A DNA stretch of 64,000 nucleotides, from assembly GCF_003205575.1 (NCBI RefSeq), contig NZ_PYBW01000030.1:100170-164169 (forward strand). Reading direction: 5' to 3'. The position numbers were made by a program, and so were the translations under genes. Below are positions 16,851-25,705 of this stretch, in pieces; the first letter of the stretch is position 1, and each line of letters begins with the position of its first letter. The notes under the pieces are model-generated. The model was not told the DNA's origin. It ran no database searches and saw only the letters and a program-made list of their open reading frames with translations. This DNA is from Streptomyces tateyamensis. GTDB lineage: Bacteria > Actinomycetota > Actinomycetes > Streptomycetales > Streptomycetaceae.

Positions 16851-17768
16851 ATGATGACGAATCCCCGCATGTCCGTCACCAAGGCCGTCGTGCCTGCCGC
16901 CGGACTCGGAACCAGGTTCCTGCCGGCCACCAAGGCCACGCCGAAGGAGATGCTGCCGGTCGTCGACAAGCCGGCCATCCAGTACGTGGTGGAGGAGGCA
17001 GCGGCCGCGGGGCTGACCGACATACTGATGGTCACCGGCCGCAACAAGCGGGCGCTGGAGGACCACTTCGACCGCGCCTACGAGCTGGAGGAGCTGCTCG
17101 CCCGCAAGGGCGACGCCGACCGGCTGGCCCGGGTGCAGGAGTCGGTCTCGCTGGCCAACATGCACTACGTCCGCCAGGGCGACCCCAGGGGCCTGGGCCA
17201 CGCGGTGCTGGTGGCCGAGCAGCACGTGGCCGGCCAGCCCTTCGCGGTGCTGCTGGGTGACGACCTGATCGACCCGCGCGACCCGCTGCTGTCCCGGATG
17301 ATCGAGGTGCAGCAGGAGCTCGGCGGCTCGGTGGTGGCGCTGATGGAGGTCGAGCCGACCCAGATCCACCTGTACGGCTGCGCGGCGGTCGAGTCCAACG
17401 GCTTCGGCGACGACGTCTTCCACGTCACCGACCTGGTGGAGAAGCCGGAGCCGGCTGACGCCCCGTCGAACTACGCGGTGATCGGCCGTTACGTGCTCGA
17501 CCCCGCGGTCTTCGACGTGCTGAAGAAGACCGAGCCGGGCCGTGGCGGCGAGATCCAGCTGACCGACGCGCTGCGTACGCTGGCCACGCTGCCCGCCGAG
17601 GAGGGCGGCCAGGTGCACGGCGTGCTGTTCGACGGCCGCCGGTACGACACCGGCGACCGCGCCGACTACCTGCGCGCGATCGTCCGGTTGGCCTGCGAGC
17701 GCGAGGACCTCGGTCCGGAGTTCCGCGGCTGGCTCAAGCAGTTCGTCGACGGCGGGATGCAGGGCTGA
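16851..17768 (+). CDS. galU: UTP-glucose-1-phosphate uridylyltransferase
   Basis: 305 aa, standard length. The nucleotidyltransferase motif VVPAAGLGTRFLPATKATPK (13-32) and VDKPAIQYVVEEA are exact for GalU. It makes UDP-glucose from UTP and glucose-1-phosphate for cell-wall glycans, trehalose and glycolipids. It heads a plus-strand run with moeA, moaC, mogA and an acetyltransferase; the gap to moeA is 25 nt, so cotranscription is likely. Confidence 0.95.
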   Translation: MMTNPRMSVTKAVVPAAGLGTRFLPATKATPKEMLPVVDKPAIQYVVEEAAAAGLTDILMVTGRNKRALEDHFDRAYELEELLARKGDADRLARVQESVSLANMHYVRQGDPRGLGHAVLVAEQHVAGQPFAVLLGDDLIDPRDPLLSRMIEVQQELGGSVVALMEVEPTQIHLYGCAAVESNGFGDDVFHVTDLVEKPEPADAPSNYAVIGRYVLDPAVFDVLKKTEPGRGGEIQLTDALRTLATLPAEEGGQVHGVLFDGRRYDTGDRADYLRAIVRLACEREDLGPEFRGWLKQFVDGGMQG

Positions 17769-17793
17769 GCTCAGCCCGGTGGAGTGAAGGGCG

Positions 17794-19095
17794 GTGCGGC
17801 TGATGGGCCGGCAGGACGACGCGTGCGGGACCGAGACGGCGGGCCACCGGCACTGGACGGTGGACGAGCACCTGGCCGACGTGCTGGCCGGGCTGACCGC
17901 GCTGCCCGCGATCGAGCTGCAGCTGCTGGACGCCCAGGGCTGCCGGCTGGCCGAGGACGTGGTGGCCGGCGGCGACCTGCCGCCCTTCGACAACAGCTCG
18001 ATGGACGGCTACGCGGTGCGCACCGCCGACACCGTCGGGGCCACCGAGCAGTACCCCTCGGTGCTCGCGGTGGTCGGTGAGATCGCGGCCGGCGCCGACG
18101 AGCTGCCCAAGGTCGGTCCCGGCCAGGCGGCCCGGATCATGACCGGCGCCCCGCTGCCGCCCGGCGCCCAGGCCGTGGCCCCGGTGGAGTGGACCGACGG
18201 GGGCACCGGCTCGGCCCAGGCCGCGACCGCGATGACCGCCGAGGCCGGCCCCGAGGTGCGGGTGCGTCAGGAGGTCGCCGAGGGCGCGCACATCCGCCGG
18301 GCGGGCAGCGACGTGCGGGCCGGCAGCACGGTGCTGAGCGCCGGCGCCGAGCTCGGCCCGACCCAGCTCGGCCTGCTGGCCGCGATCGGCCGCGGCGAGG
18401 TGCGGGTGCGCCCGCGCCCGCGGGTGGTGGTGCTCTCCACCGGCAGCGAGCTGGTGCAGCCGGGCGAGCCGGTGGGGCCCGGGCAGATCTGGGACTCCAA
18501 CAGCTACACCCTGACCGCCGCCGCCCAGCAGGCCGGGGCGATCGCCTACCGGGTCGGCGGGGTGCCGGACGACGCGGCGGTGCTGCGCCGGGTGCTGGAG
18601 GACCAGCTGGGCCGGGCCGACCTGATCGTCACCAGTGGCGGGGTCAGCGTCGGCGCCTACGACGTGGTCAAGGAGGTGTTCGCCGAGTACGGCGGCGTCG
18701 ACTTCCGCAAGCTGCGGATGCAGCCCGGCAAGCCGCAGGGCTTCGGCCGGATCGGCGAGGCGGGCGTCCCGCTGCTCGCGCTGCCGGGCAACCCGGTCAG
18801 CGCCTACATCTCCTTCGAGCTGTTCGTCCGTCCGGCGATCCGCACCCTGCTGGGCGCTCCGGACGTGCACCGCCCGGTGGTACGCGCGGTCTGCACCGCC
18901 GACCTGGTCTCCCCGGCCGGGCGCCGGCAGTTCCTGCGCGGCTGGTACGGCGACGGCACGGTGGCCCCGGTGGGTGGCGCCGACTCGCACCTGGTGGGGG
19001 CGCTGGCCCGGGCCAACTGCCTGATCACGGTCCCCGAGGAGGCCGTGGCGGTGACGGCCGGCCAGCCGGTGGACGTGGTCCTTCTGACGGACTGA
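17794..19095 (+). CDS. moeA: MoeA-type molybdopterin molybdotransferase (gephyrin-like Glp candidate)
   Basis: 433 aa from the GTG at 17794 (GGAGTGAAGGG upstream); an ATG 9 nt later is possible. Signatures: PPFDNSSMDGYAV (63-75), GEIAAG, RIMTGAPLPPGA, LSTGSELV, VTSGGVSVG and LPGNPVSA. MoeA inserts molybdate into adenylylated molybdopterin. The galU-moeA-rimJ-glpR order matches the actinobacterial locus where the MoeA paralogue is called Glp, a gephyrin-like protein tied to the divisome. Which role applies here cannot be decided from sequence. Confidence 0.92.
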   Translation: MRLMGRQDDACGTETAGHRHWTVDEHLADVLAGLTALPAIELQLLDAQGCRLAEDVVAGGDLPPFDNSSMDGYAVRTADTVGATEQYPSVLAVVGEIAAGADELPKVGPGQAARIMTGAPLPPGAQAVAPVEWTDGGTGSAQAATAMTAEAGPEVRVRQEVAEGAHIRRAGSDVRAGSTVLSAGAELGPTQLGLLAAIGRGEVRVRPRPRVVVLSTGSELVQPGEPVGPGQIWDSNSYTLTAAAQQAGAIAYRVGGVPDDAAVLRRVLEDQLGRADLIVTSGGVSVGAYDVVKEVFAEYGGVDFRKLRMQPGKPQGFGRIGEAGVPLLALPGNPVSAYISFELFVRPAIRTLLGAPDVHRPVVRAVCTADLVSPAGRRQFLRGWYGDGTVAPVGGADSHLVGALARANCLITVPEEAVAVTAGQPVDVVLLTD

Positions 19096-19185
19096 CAGCT
19101 GCCCGTCGGTCGGACCGGCCGCGGTTCCAGGAGGCATCGGGGGTACGGTAGCGCGGTATTCACCCCGTTCTGCTGGAGTACTGAC

Positions 19186-19710
19186 GTGACCACACCCCCC
19201 GGCGACCGCCTGACGCATGTGGACGAGACCGGCGCCGCGCGCATGGTCGACGTCTCCGAGAAGGCCGCCACGGCCCGCACGGCGGTGGCTGCCGGGCGGG
19301 TCCGGGTCGCCCCGCGGGTGGTCGAACTGCTGCGCGGCGAGGGCGTGCCCAAGGGCGACGCGCTGGCCGCGGCCCGGATCGCCGGGATCATGGGCGCCAA
19401 GAAGACGCCCGAGCTGATCCCGCTCTGCCACCCGATCGCCGTCTCCGGCGTCACAGTGGACCTGGCGGTGACCGACGAGGCGGTGGAGATCACCGCCACG
19501 GTGCGCACCGCCGACCGCACCGGGGTGGAGATGGAGGCGCTGACCGCGGTGGCGGTGGCCGCGCTGACCGTGATCGACATGGTCAAGGCGGTGGACAAGG
19601 CGGCCGCCATCGAGGACGTCCGGGTGCTGAGCAAGACGGGCGGCAAGAGCGGCGACTGGGTGCGCGACCGGCCGGCGGCCGGGGACTCGGCCGACGGGGA
19701 CCCGGCATGA
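19186..19710 (+). CDS. moaC: Cyclic pyranopterin monophosphate synthase
   Basis: 174 aa, starting GTG with CTGGAG upstream. Hallmarks: [19 protein letters not shown] (substrate/active-site region) and [20 protein letters not shown]. MoaC converts the GTP-derived 3',8-cyclo product of MoaA into cyclic pyranopterin monophosphate, the first stable molybdopterin intermediate. The stop overlaps the mogA start by 4 nt (ATGA), so the two are translationally coupled. No moaA is visible in the window. Confidence 0.94.
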   Translation: MTTPPGDRLTHVDETGAARMVDVSEKAATARTAVAAGRVRVAPRVVELLRGEGVPKGDALAAARIAGIMGAKKTPELIPLCHPIAVSGVTVDLAVTDEAVEITATVRTADRTGVEMEALTAVAVAALTVIDMVKAVDKAAAIEDVRVLSKTGGKSGDWVRDRPAAGDSADGDPA

Positions 19711-20237
19711 AGGCGCTGGCGATCACCGTCTCCAACCGGGCCTCGGCCGGGGTCTACCAGGACAAGGGCGGCCCGCTGCTGGTCGAGGGACTGGCCGGGA
19801 TGGGCTTCTCGGTCGACGGGCCCACTGTGGTGCCGGACGGGGAGCCGGTGCTGGCGGCGCTGCGCGCGGCGGTGGCGGCCGGCTACGACGTGGTGCTGAC
19901 CACCGGCGGTACCGGCATCTCGCCGATGGACCTGACCCCGGAGATGACCGCCCAGGTGATCGACCGTCAGATCCCGGGCATCGCGGAGGCGATCCGCGCC
20001 CACGGGCGGGACAAGGTGCCCACGGCCGCGCTCTCCCGGGGCCTGGCCGGTCTGGCCGGTCGGACCGTGATCGTCAACCTGCCCGGGTCCACCGGCGGGG
20101 TGAAGGACGGCCTGGCGGTGCTGGCGCCGCTGCTGCCGCACGCGGTGGACCAGCTGGGCGGCGGGGACCACCCGCGCCCGGCCGAGGGCTCGGGCCAGGG
20201 CTCGGAGCAGGACCCCGAGCAAGGGAGAGCGAGCTGA
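19707..20237 (+). CDS. mogA: MogA/MoaB-type molybdopterin adenylyltransferase
   Basis: 176 aa. The MPT-binding motif TTGGTGISP (65-73), DLTPEMT and [11 protein letters not shown] are family signatures. MogA activates molybdopterin with AMP before MoeA inserts molybdenum. The last ~25 residues are a Gly/Glu/Gln-rich tail. It overlaps moaC by 4 nt, and its stop sits within the start region of the acetyltransferase. Confidence 0.93.
   Translation: MKALAITVSNRASAGVYQDKGGPLLVEGLAGMGFSVDGPTVVPDGEPVLAALRAAVAAGYDVVLTTGGTGISPMDLTPEMTAQVIDRQIPGIAEAIRAHGRDKVPTAALSRGLAGLAGRTVIVNLPGSTGGVKDGLAVLAPLLPHAVDQLGGGDHPRPAEGSGQGSEQDPEQGRAS
20221..20236 (+). promoter_or_regulatory. Ribosome site and possible CTG start for the acetyltransferase
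   Basis: AAGGGAG (20221-20227) lies 6 nt before CTG at 20234-20236, in frame with the acetyltransferase and overlapping the mogA stop as CTGA. The next in-frame GTG (20252) is 24 nt from the ribosome site, which is too far. A CTG start, adding the six residues SAGWPV between the initiator and the GTG codon, fits the spacing better. Confidence 0.4.
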
Positions 20238-20251
20238 GCGCCGGCTGGCCG

Positions 20252-20836
20252 GTGGAGCTGCGCGACGGGGAGGTGCTGCTGCGCCCGATCCGGATGCGTG
20301 ACCAGAAGGCCTGGCAGGAGGCCAGCCGGCGCAACCGGGACTGGCTGCGGCGCTGGGAGGCCACCGTGCCGCCGCCCCCGCCGGGCCGGATCCCCGGCTC
20401 CCGGCCGACCTACCGTCAGATGGTCCGCTACCTGCGCGGCGAGGCCGGTGCGGGCCGGATGCTGCCGTTCGTGGTGGTCTTCCGCGACCAGCTGGTCGGC
20501 CAGCTGACCGTCGGCGGGATCACCTGGGGCTCGATGTGCTCGGCCAACATCGGCTACTGGATCGACGAGGGGGTCGCCGGGCGCGGCATCATGCCGACCG
20601 CGGTGGCGCTCGCCGTCGACCACTGTTTCCAGTCGATGGGGCTGCACCGGATCGAGGTGTGCATCCGGCCGGAGAACGGGCCGTCCCGCCGGGTGGTGGA
20701 GAAACTCGGCTTCCGGTCCGAGGGAATGCGCCCGCGCTATCTGCACATCGACGGGGACTGGCGCGACCACCTGGTGTACGCGCTGACCGCCGAGGAGGTC
20801 CCCGGGGGCCTGCTGCGGTCTTGGCGCACAAGGTAA
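20252..20836 (+). CDS. GNAT acetyltransferase (RimJ/RimL type)
   Basis: 194 aa from the GTG at 20252; translation may begin 18 nt earlier at a CTG (see the ribosome-site entry). GNAT features: RPIRMRDQKAW at the start, GQLTVGGITWG strand, GYWIDEGVAGRGIMPTAVAL acetyl-CoA region, and RPENGPSRRVVEKLGFRSEG at the C-terminal end. RimJ-like enzymes acetylate N-termini of ribosomal or other proteins; the true target is unknown. The neighbouring order is conserved in Actinobacteria. Confidence 0.85.
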   Translation: MELRDGEVLLRPIRMRDQKAWQEASRRNRDWLRRWEATVPPPPPGRIPGSRPTYRQMVRYLRGEAGAGRMLPFVVVFRDQLVGQLTVGGITWGSMCSANIGYWIDEGVAGRGIMPTAVALAVDHCFQSMGLHRIEVCIRPENGPSRRVVEKLGFRSEGMRPRYLHIDGDWRDHLVYALTAEEVPGGLLRSWRTR

Positions 20837-20990
20837 TTGAATACATGTTCGAAATTCATATCAATATGGCATCGTCGTACCGAGAAGCGGTCGCAACTGA
20901 CGACAAAATAGTCAGAGAATCAGCTTGGCAGCGCGACACGCCGTTCCAAATTGCTGCCCGCCCTTATCCATCGCCCGTACGGTGTGAAAC

Positions 20991-21995
20991 GTGAGCAGTA
21001 GCGGCCTCATCTACGCGGTCATCGTAGGGGCCTGGGCTGCCTATCTGGTGCCCATGTGGCTCCGCAGGCAGGACGAGCTCAATGAAGCGCGCCCGACCGA
21101 GCGCTTCAGCACCGCCATCCGCCTGCTGGCCGGGCGGTCGGGGCTGGAGCGCCGGGCGTCCCGGGTCCTCGACGATGCAGCCGTGCCCTCCGAGTCGAAC
21201 GAACCGGCGGATCCCACCGCGGACCGGCCGGCCCCGTCCGAGCGCCCCACCGGCGCCGCGACGCTGGTCGGCCTGCCCGCCGACGAGCCGTCACCGGGCG
21301 ACGCCCCGTCGGTCCCACCGGCCCCGCCGGTCCCGTCGGCCGTGGTCGCGGAGCACCTGGCGGCCGCGCACCCGGCCCGGGCCCGACTGCTGGCCCGCCG
21401 CCGGCGGATGGTCACGGTGCTCTTCCTCGCGTTCGCGCTGGGGGCGATCGTGGCGGCGGTGGCCGGGTTCTCCTTCCTGTGGGTGCCGCTGCTGCCCGCC
21501 ATGCTGCTCACCCTCTACATCGGCCACCTGCGCCGACTGGAGCGGCAGCGCTGCGTGGTCAAGCTGGACCGGGGGCGGGCCGCCACGGCCGCCCAGCGCC
21601 TGCGCGAGCGCGAGCAGGCCCGGTCGGCGGCCGACCCGGTCGCCGCGCACCCCGCCGAGGCCGAGCCGCAGGCCCAGGCCGAGCCGGCCCACCGCCCGCC
21701 GCTGCGGGTCGCCCCGGCGCCGCAGCAGGCCCTGGTGGAGGCGACCGACCACGAGGAGTGGGTGGACGGCCTGCGCGAGCGCGCCGCGGCCGGCCGGGAC
21801 TCCTGGGAGCCGGTCCCGGTCCCGCTGCCCACCTACGTCACCGCCCCCGTGGCCCCCCGGGTCTCCCGCGGGCTGGACCTCGGCGCCCCCGGCACCTGGA
21901 ACTCCGGCCGCACCACCGAGCCTGCCCACACCCCCCTCTTCGACCAGTACGAGGAGCCCCTCGCCGACCCCCGCCCCCGCGCCGCCAACGAATAG
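20991..21995 (+). CDS. GlpR-like membrane protein (gephyrin-like protein receptor)
   Basis: 334 aa. One N-terminal membrane segment (SGLIYAVIVGAWAAYLVPMW, about 4-23) is followed by LRRQDELNEAR, a disordered cytoplasmic region, two membrane segments (about 140-180), and a long Pro/Ala-rich tail. Topology and position after the rimJ-like gene match GlpR, the membrane partner of the gephyrin-like Glp in corynebacteria. GTG start without ribosome site; TACGGT (20978-20983) 7 nt before suggests a leaderless message. The preceding 150 nt are unusually AT-rich. Confidence 0.65.
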   Translation: MSSSGLIYAVIVGAWAAYLVPMWLRRQDELNEARPTERFSTAIRLLAGRSGLERRASRVLDDAAVPSESNEPADPTADRPAPSERPTGAATLVGLPADEPSPGDAPSVPPAPPVPSAVVAEHLAAAHPARARLLARRRRMVTVLFLAFALGAIVAAVAGFSFLWVPLLPAMLLTLYIGHLRRLERQRCVVKLDRGRAATAAQRLREREQARSAADPVAAHPAEAEPQAQAEPAHRPPLRVAPAPQQALVEATDHEEWVDGLRERAAAGRDSWEPVPVPLPTYVTAPVAPRVSRGLDLGAPGTWNSGRTTEPAHTPLFDQYEEPLADPRPRAANE

Positions 21996-22075
21996 GACCT
22001 CGGGCGCCGGACCCCGCCCCACCAGCAGGGGCGGTCACGGGCCCCCTCGAAAAGGTGCTAGAGTTTCTTCTCGTT

Positions 22076-22156
<81 letters not shown>

Positions 22157-22158
22157 AC

Positions 22159-22169
22159 TGTTCACGAGT
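22159..22169 (+). repeat. Left terminal inverted repeat
   Basis: TGTTCACGAGT; it complements 31380-31390 exactly. It runs into a 17-nt palindrome (22163-22179, CACGAGTC-A-GACTCGTG) and a further GTCACGAG. Several ACGAGT-type sites therefore cluster here and may be recombinase-binding sites. Confidence 0.75.
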
Positions 22170-22190
22170 CAGACTCGTGAGGAGTCACGA

Positions 22191-22223
22191 GATCCCGCCC
22201 GATCGTTCTGATCGGGCGGGATC
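22191..22223 (-). terminator. Strong hairpin at the left end of the element
   Basis: Perfect 14-bp stem GATCCCGCCCGATC / GATCGGGCGGGATC with a 5-nt loop and TTT on the plus side. It can end both tRNA-Ala transcription and the minus-strand transposase transcript. Confidence 0.65.
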
Positions 22224-22409
22224 TTTGCGTTAGGAGGGCCTGTTCGAGGGCGTGTCCGAACTCGGTTGGCCTTCGCTGGTGGTGTTCGGCGGTCCGCTGG
22301 GTTGGTTCGGGGGTGGTCCGGGATGCGGTGGGCATGCCGGGGTCGCCGCTGGGATGGGGTTCAACGGCAACCGGGGAACGGGCTTTTCGGGACGCGGGCG
22401 GAGTGCTCG

Positions 22410-24186
22410 TCAGGCGGGCGGCGGGGGAAGCCCGTTGGCGGTGAGTTGCATCGGGGCGAGTCCGTCGTAGTCCCGGTCGTTGCCGTCCGCTGCGGGTTCG
22501 GGGCTGTTGGTGGCGATCCAGTCGTGGATGATCTGCAGATTGATCATGAGGATCATCAGGGCGAGAAGGATCGTCTGGGCGACGCGGCCGTGGGCGAGGC
22601 GCGTCTTGGGGTCGGCGATGTCGATGTGGTGGCCCTTGGCGCGGCCGTTGAGGCCCTCGTTGTGGGCTCGCATCGGCTTGTAGGCGTCGTGCCAGGCGGG
22701 GCTGAGGTAGGGGCGGTCCTGGCGGAACTTGTCGATCTTTCCCAGGTCGCCGGGGCGGACGGTGATCGTCGGCTTGCGGCAGATTCGCGGCAGTTCGTTC
22801 TTGTCCGGTGGCCGCAGGCGTTCTGCGGGGCTGATCTGGATGCTCGGCCGCGGTGGAGCGTGTGTTGGTGAGGTCCACCACGGCAGGGGCGTCGGCTTGC
22901 GGGCGGTGCAGGCGGTTGAAGCGAGCGCAGGTCACCGAGGGGGACGGGCCGGCGGCGGGGCACTGGAGCCGGATGGTCCCGTTTGGGTCGGGTCCCTGCT
23001 TGAGCTTGGCGAAGTAGGGGCCGCGCTTGGCCAGGCGCTCTTCCAACTGCTGATCGAGGTCCCGGACGGCCTTGTCGTCCAGGCCAGCGGTCGCCTGCGC
23101 GAGTGCTTGCGGGATCGCGGGGCAGGTGAGGGTGCCGTCGACGAGGAGGGCACCGAGGTGGGTGCCCTGAACGCCGCGCTGGTCCTGCTTGTAGTCGAGT
23201 GCGAGCTGGTAGCCCAGGCGGCGGGCGGGTTGCTGGAAGTGCTCGGACTTCTGGTCGGTGTAGGCGCGGTCGGCGGCCAGCAGGCCTACGGGAAGACCGA
23301 GCGGGGCCAGCGTGGTGAGCGCGTGGACGGTGTTGGGCCCGATGCGCTTGCCGGGGGTGTCCAGGACGGCGCCGAGGGCGAGTTGGGGATGCTTGCTCAC
23401 ACGCTTCCCAACGTGAGCGTGGCCGACGGGGTGGCGACGGCTGGCGGCGACCAGGAGGGTCGCGCTGTGACCGAAGGTTCCCTCGTCGCTGCCGCCGCTG
23501 AAGTGCCAGCCGGCGGTGAGTTCGACGGAGGCCAGGCCGCGTCGGTCGCTGGGCTCGTGGTGCCAGGCCGGGACGGCGGTGGTGTCGGCGCCGATGTCGC
23601 CGTGCCACCCCTTGAAGAGGCCGCGGCGCTGGGCGAGCCGGACGGTGACCAGCACCAGGCGGTCGCTGATCTCCTGCAGCAGGGCCCGGCGCCGCAGGTG
23701 CTCCGGCTCGTCGTCCTCCCAGGCGCTGGCCTGGACTGCGGCGTCGGTGAGGGGGAGCCTTCGCCTGCGGTCGGCGCGGGAGGGGTCCAGGGCCGTGGTC
23801 AGGCGGTCGAAGGAGCGGTAGACGCGGCGGCAGAACGCGGTCCGTGCCCACGGGTCGTCCGGATCCACCTCTGGGACGTCGAGCCAGCTGCGGGCAGAGG
23901 GCTGGAGCTGGTCGAGCAGGATCCGGCACGCGTTCGCAAGGCTCGCGCTCTGGTGGTAGTGCAGGGACAGCAGCAGTCCGACCGGCACAGTGCGAACGGG
24001 CAGGCCGCTCGGGCCCGGACGGCCCGCCAACTCGGCGTCGATCAGGTCGAGGACCCCGGAGCGTTGCAGCAGGAAGTCGAGCTGGCCGACCTTGGAATCC
24101 GGGACCTTGGCGGGTGCGTCGGTCAGTGGCCGGGGCCGGCAGTGCTTGATCTTCTCCGGGTTCCGCCAGGCGCGCGGGACGGTCAT
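22410..24186 (-). pseudogene. DDE-transposase-like gene, frameshifted
   Basis: Starts with the ATG at 24186, overlapping the upstream recombinase stop (ATGA). The first frame encodes about 440 residues with probable catalytic Asp201 (DIGADTTAVPAW) and Asp306 (LLAADRAYTDQ). Near 22835 similarity moves by +1 into another frame (ISPAERLRPPDKNELPRIC), which carries the probable catalytic Glu in RAHNEGLNGRAKGHHIDI and ends at 22410. Without the shift the first frame runs into low-quality sequence. It is either a damaged gene, a programmed +1 shift or a sequencing error. Weak overall likeness to IS4/IS1182-type transposases; not assignable to a family. Confidence 0.6.
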
Positions 24187-25109
24187 GCCGGGCGGCCTCG
24201 CAGGAGCCGGATCGCGGTGGCGTCGTCGAGCGGGGGAACGAGGTGCTGGTAGCGGGCCAGGGATGCGGCGGAGGCGCGCCCGGCGGCCTTGGCGATCAGG
24301 TCGTGGTCGATGCGGTCGCACATCAGCTCGACGATCCAGCCGGCCCGCAGCCTGCCGACCGACAGCGGGGGAAGCCCGCTGGACGGCTGGTGCAGCAGTG
24401 ACCAGGAGCCGATGAGGTTCTTCGCGTAAGGAGTCGTTCGGCGCGGTCGGAACAGGTAGTTCCCGCCTGCCAGTTCGGCAAGTTCGGCCAGCTCCTCCTC
24501 CCACTGGGCGCGGGCGGCCACCGGGGTGCGGCGGATGCCGGCGTGGATCAGCGGATGTCCGGCCCTGGGGCGTCGCAGGTCCCGGCCGCGGGTGGCGGCG
24601 AGTTCCCTGGGCATGAGACGGAAGCCGGCCCCGAGCCCCATCAGCGCGAGCGCGTCGGTGCGCTGCTGTCCGCGAAGGTGCGAAGCCCAGTGTCGAAGTC
24701 CAGCCAACTCCTGGCTGCTGTAGGGCTCGTGGGGATTCGCAGGTGCGTGCAGTTTTGGTGGGACGGGCTCGCCCCGGTCGGTCCAGGCCAGCGCGTCACG
24801 CACTCGCCGAAGCCAGGTCCGGTAGGTCTGCACCGACGTCGGCGCCAGGACCCCCGCCCGCGACAGCACGAACGCGTCGATAACCTCGCCGCGCAGCCAG
24901 CTGTCCGGATCACGCGGCAGGCCGTTCGCCTCCGCCCACAGGGCCAGGCCGGCCACCGCGTGCAGGAGCCGCTCGACGTCGTACGGCACCGCTGTGACGG
25001 TCGCGGCCACCACCGACCGCACCAACGGCGCGACGTCCTCCCAGGTCGGCGGCGCCTCGCGGGGCCGGTAGCGGGTGATCTTCGCGGACGTGTCTGGATC
25101 AAGGACCAC
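24183..25109 (-). CDS. Divergent tyrosine-recombinase-like protein
   Basis: 308 aa if translated from the GTG at 25109; start uncertain, since no good ribosome site is seen and GTG 25157 is possible. The N-terminal half looks like a core-binding domain (SVQTYRTWLRRVRDALAW). The C-terminal half has the box I arginine (GLGAGFRLMPREL), RLRAGW where H-x-x-R is expected, and a terminal AGRASAASLARYQHL with the Tyr nucleophile position. Both canonical catalytic histidines appear absent. It overlaps the transposase-like gene by 4 nt, implying coupled translation and joint action in moving the element. Confidence 0.6.
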   Translation of the reverse strand: MVLDPDTSAKITRYRPREAPPTWEDVAPLVRSVVAATVTAVPYDVERLLHAVAGLALWAEANGLPRDPDSWLRGEVIDAFVLSRAGVLAPTSVQTYRTWLRRVRDALAWTDRGEPVPPKLHAPANPHEPYSSQELAGLRHWASHLRGQQRTDALALMGLGAGFRLMPRELAATRGRDLRRPRAGHPLIHAGIRRTPVAARAQWEEELAELAELAGGNYLFRPRRTTPYAKNLIGSWSLLHQPSSGLPPLSVGRLRAGWIVELMCDRIDHDLIAKAAGRASAASLARYQHLVPPLDDATAIRLLRGRPA

Positions 25110-25181
25110 GCTCCACGAATACCGGCTGGTCAAGCAGCCGTCAGGGGATTGATCCACTTCAACGGACAGGATGGTGCGGAC

Positions 25182-25499
25182 ATGGTCGGCGGAAGCGCCC
25201 GCGTACGCCCCCCTCGGGAGCTGACTGAGGATCCGGAAGCCTGGCCCCAGCTGGCCAGCGGCGACATCGGGGCCGAGGCCGTGCGGGTCATCGCCTGCCG
25301 CCTGGCCCAGTCGTTGGCCGAACGGCGACTGAGTCTTCGTCAGGCCGCCGCCGGATCCGGGGTGAACCGGCAGGCGATCGCCGACCTGCTGGCGGGCCGG
25401 TCCTGGCCGGACGTGGCGACCGTCGCCCGCCTCGAAGCATTCACCGGGGCGAGGCTGTGGCCGGTTGGTACCGGAGTTGAGCGAGACGGAGGGCATTGA
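25182..25499 (+). CDS. Helix-turn-helix (Xre-type) DNA-binding protein
   Basis: 105 aa from the ATG at 25182. A C-terminal HTH is visible: LAERRLSLRQAAAGSGVNRQ followed by AIADLLAGRSWPDVATVARL (about 50-90). It is divergent from the recombinase gene with only ~70 nt between starts, a typical place for an element's own repressor. This role is inferred. Confidence 0.6.
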   Translation: MVGGSARVRPPRELTEDPEAWPQLASGDIGAEAVRVIACRLAQSLAERRLSLRQAAAGSGVNRQAIADLLAGRSWPDVATVARLEAFTGARLWPVGTGVERDGGH

Positions 25500-25632
25500 G
25501 TCTCGATTCCGCCCGGCCGCAGGAGCATTCGCGACCGGGGCACGCTGAAATCGCGCCTCCCGCCGCGAGCGCGTGACACCTCAACTACGCTCGGACATGC
25601 GGAAGGCACCTTGATGGGAGCTCACGCAATCT

Positions 25633-25665
25633 GGGTGCCGTCGAGCTGATCCCTCGACGGCACCC
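25633..25665. terminator. Bidirectional terminator
   Basis: Perfect 13-bp stem GGGTGCCGTCGAG / CTCGACGGCACCC, 7-nt loop, between the convergent HTH and wHTH genes. Confidence 0.75.
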
Positions 25666-25705
25666 GCTTGTGACGCCGGCCCGCATACGCGGCCGGCGAA
25701 TCCGG

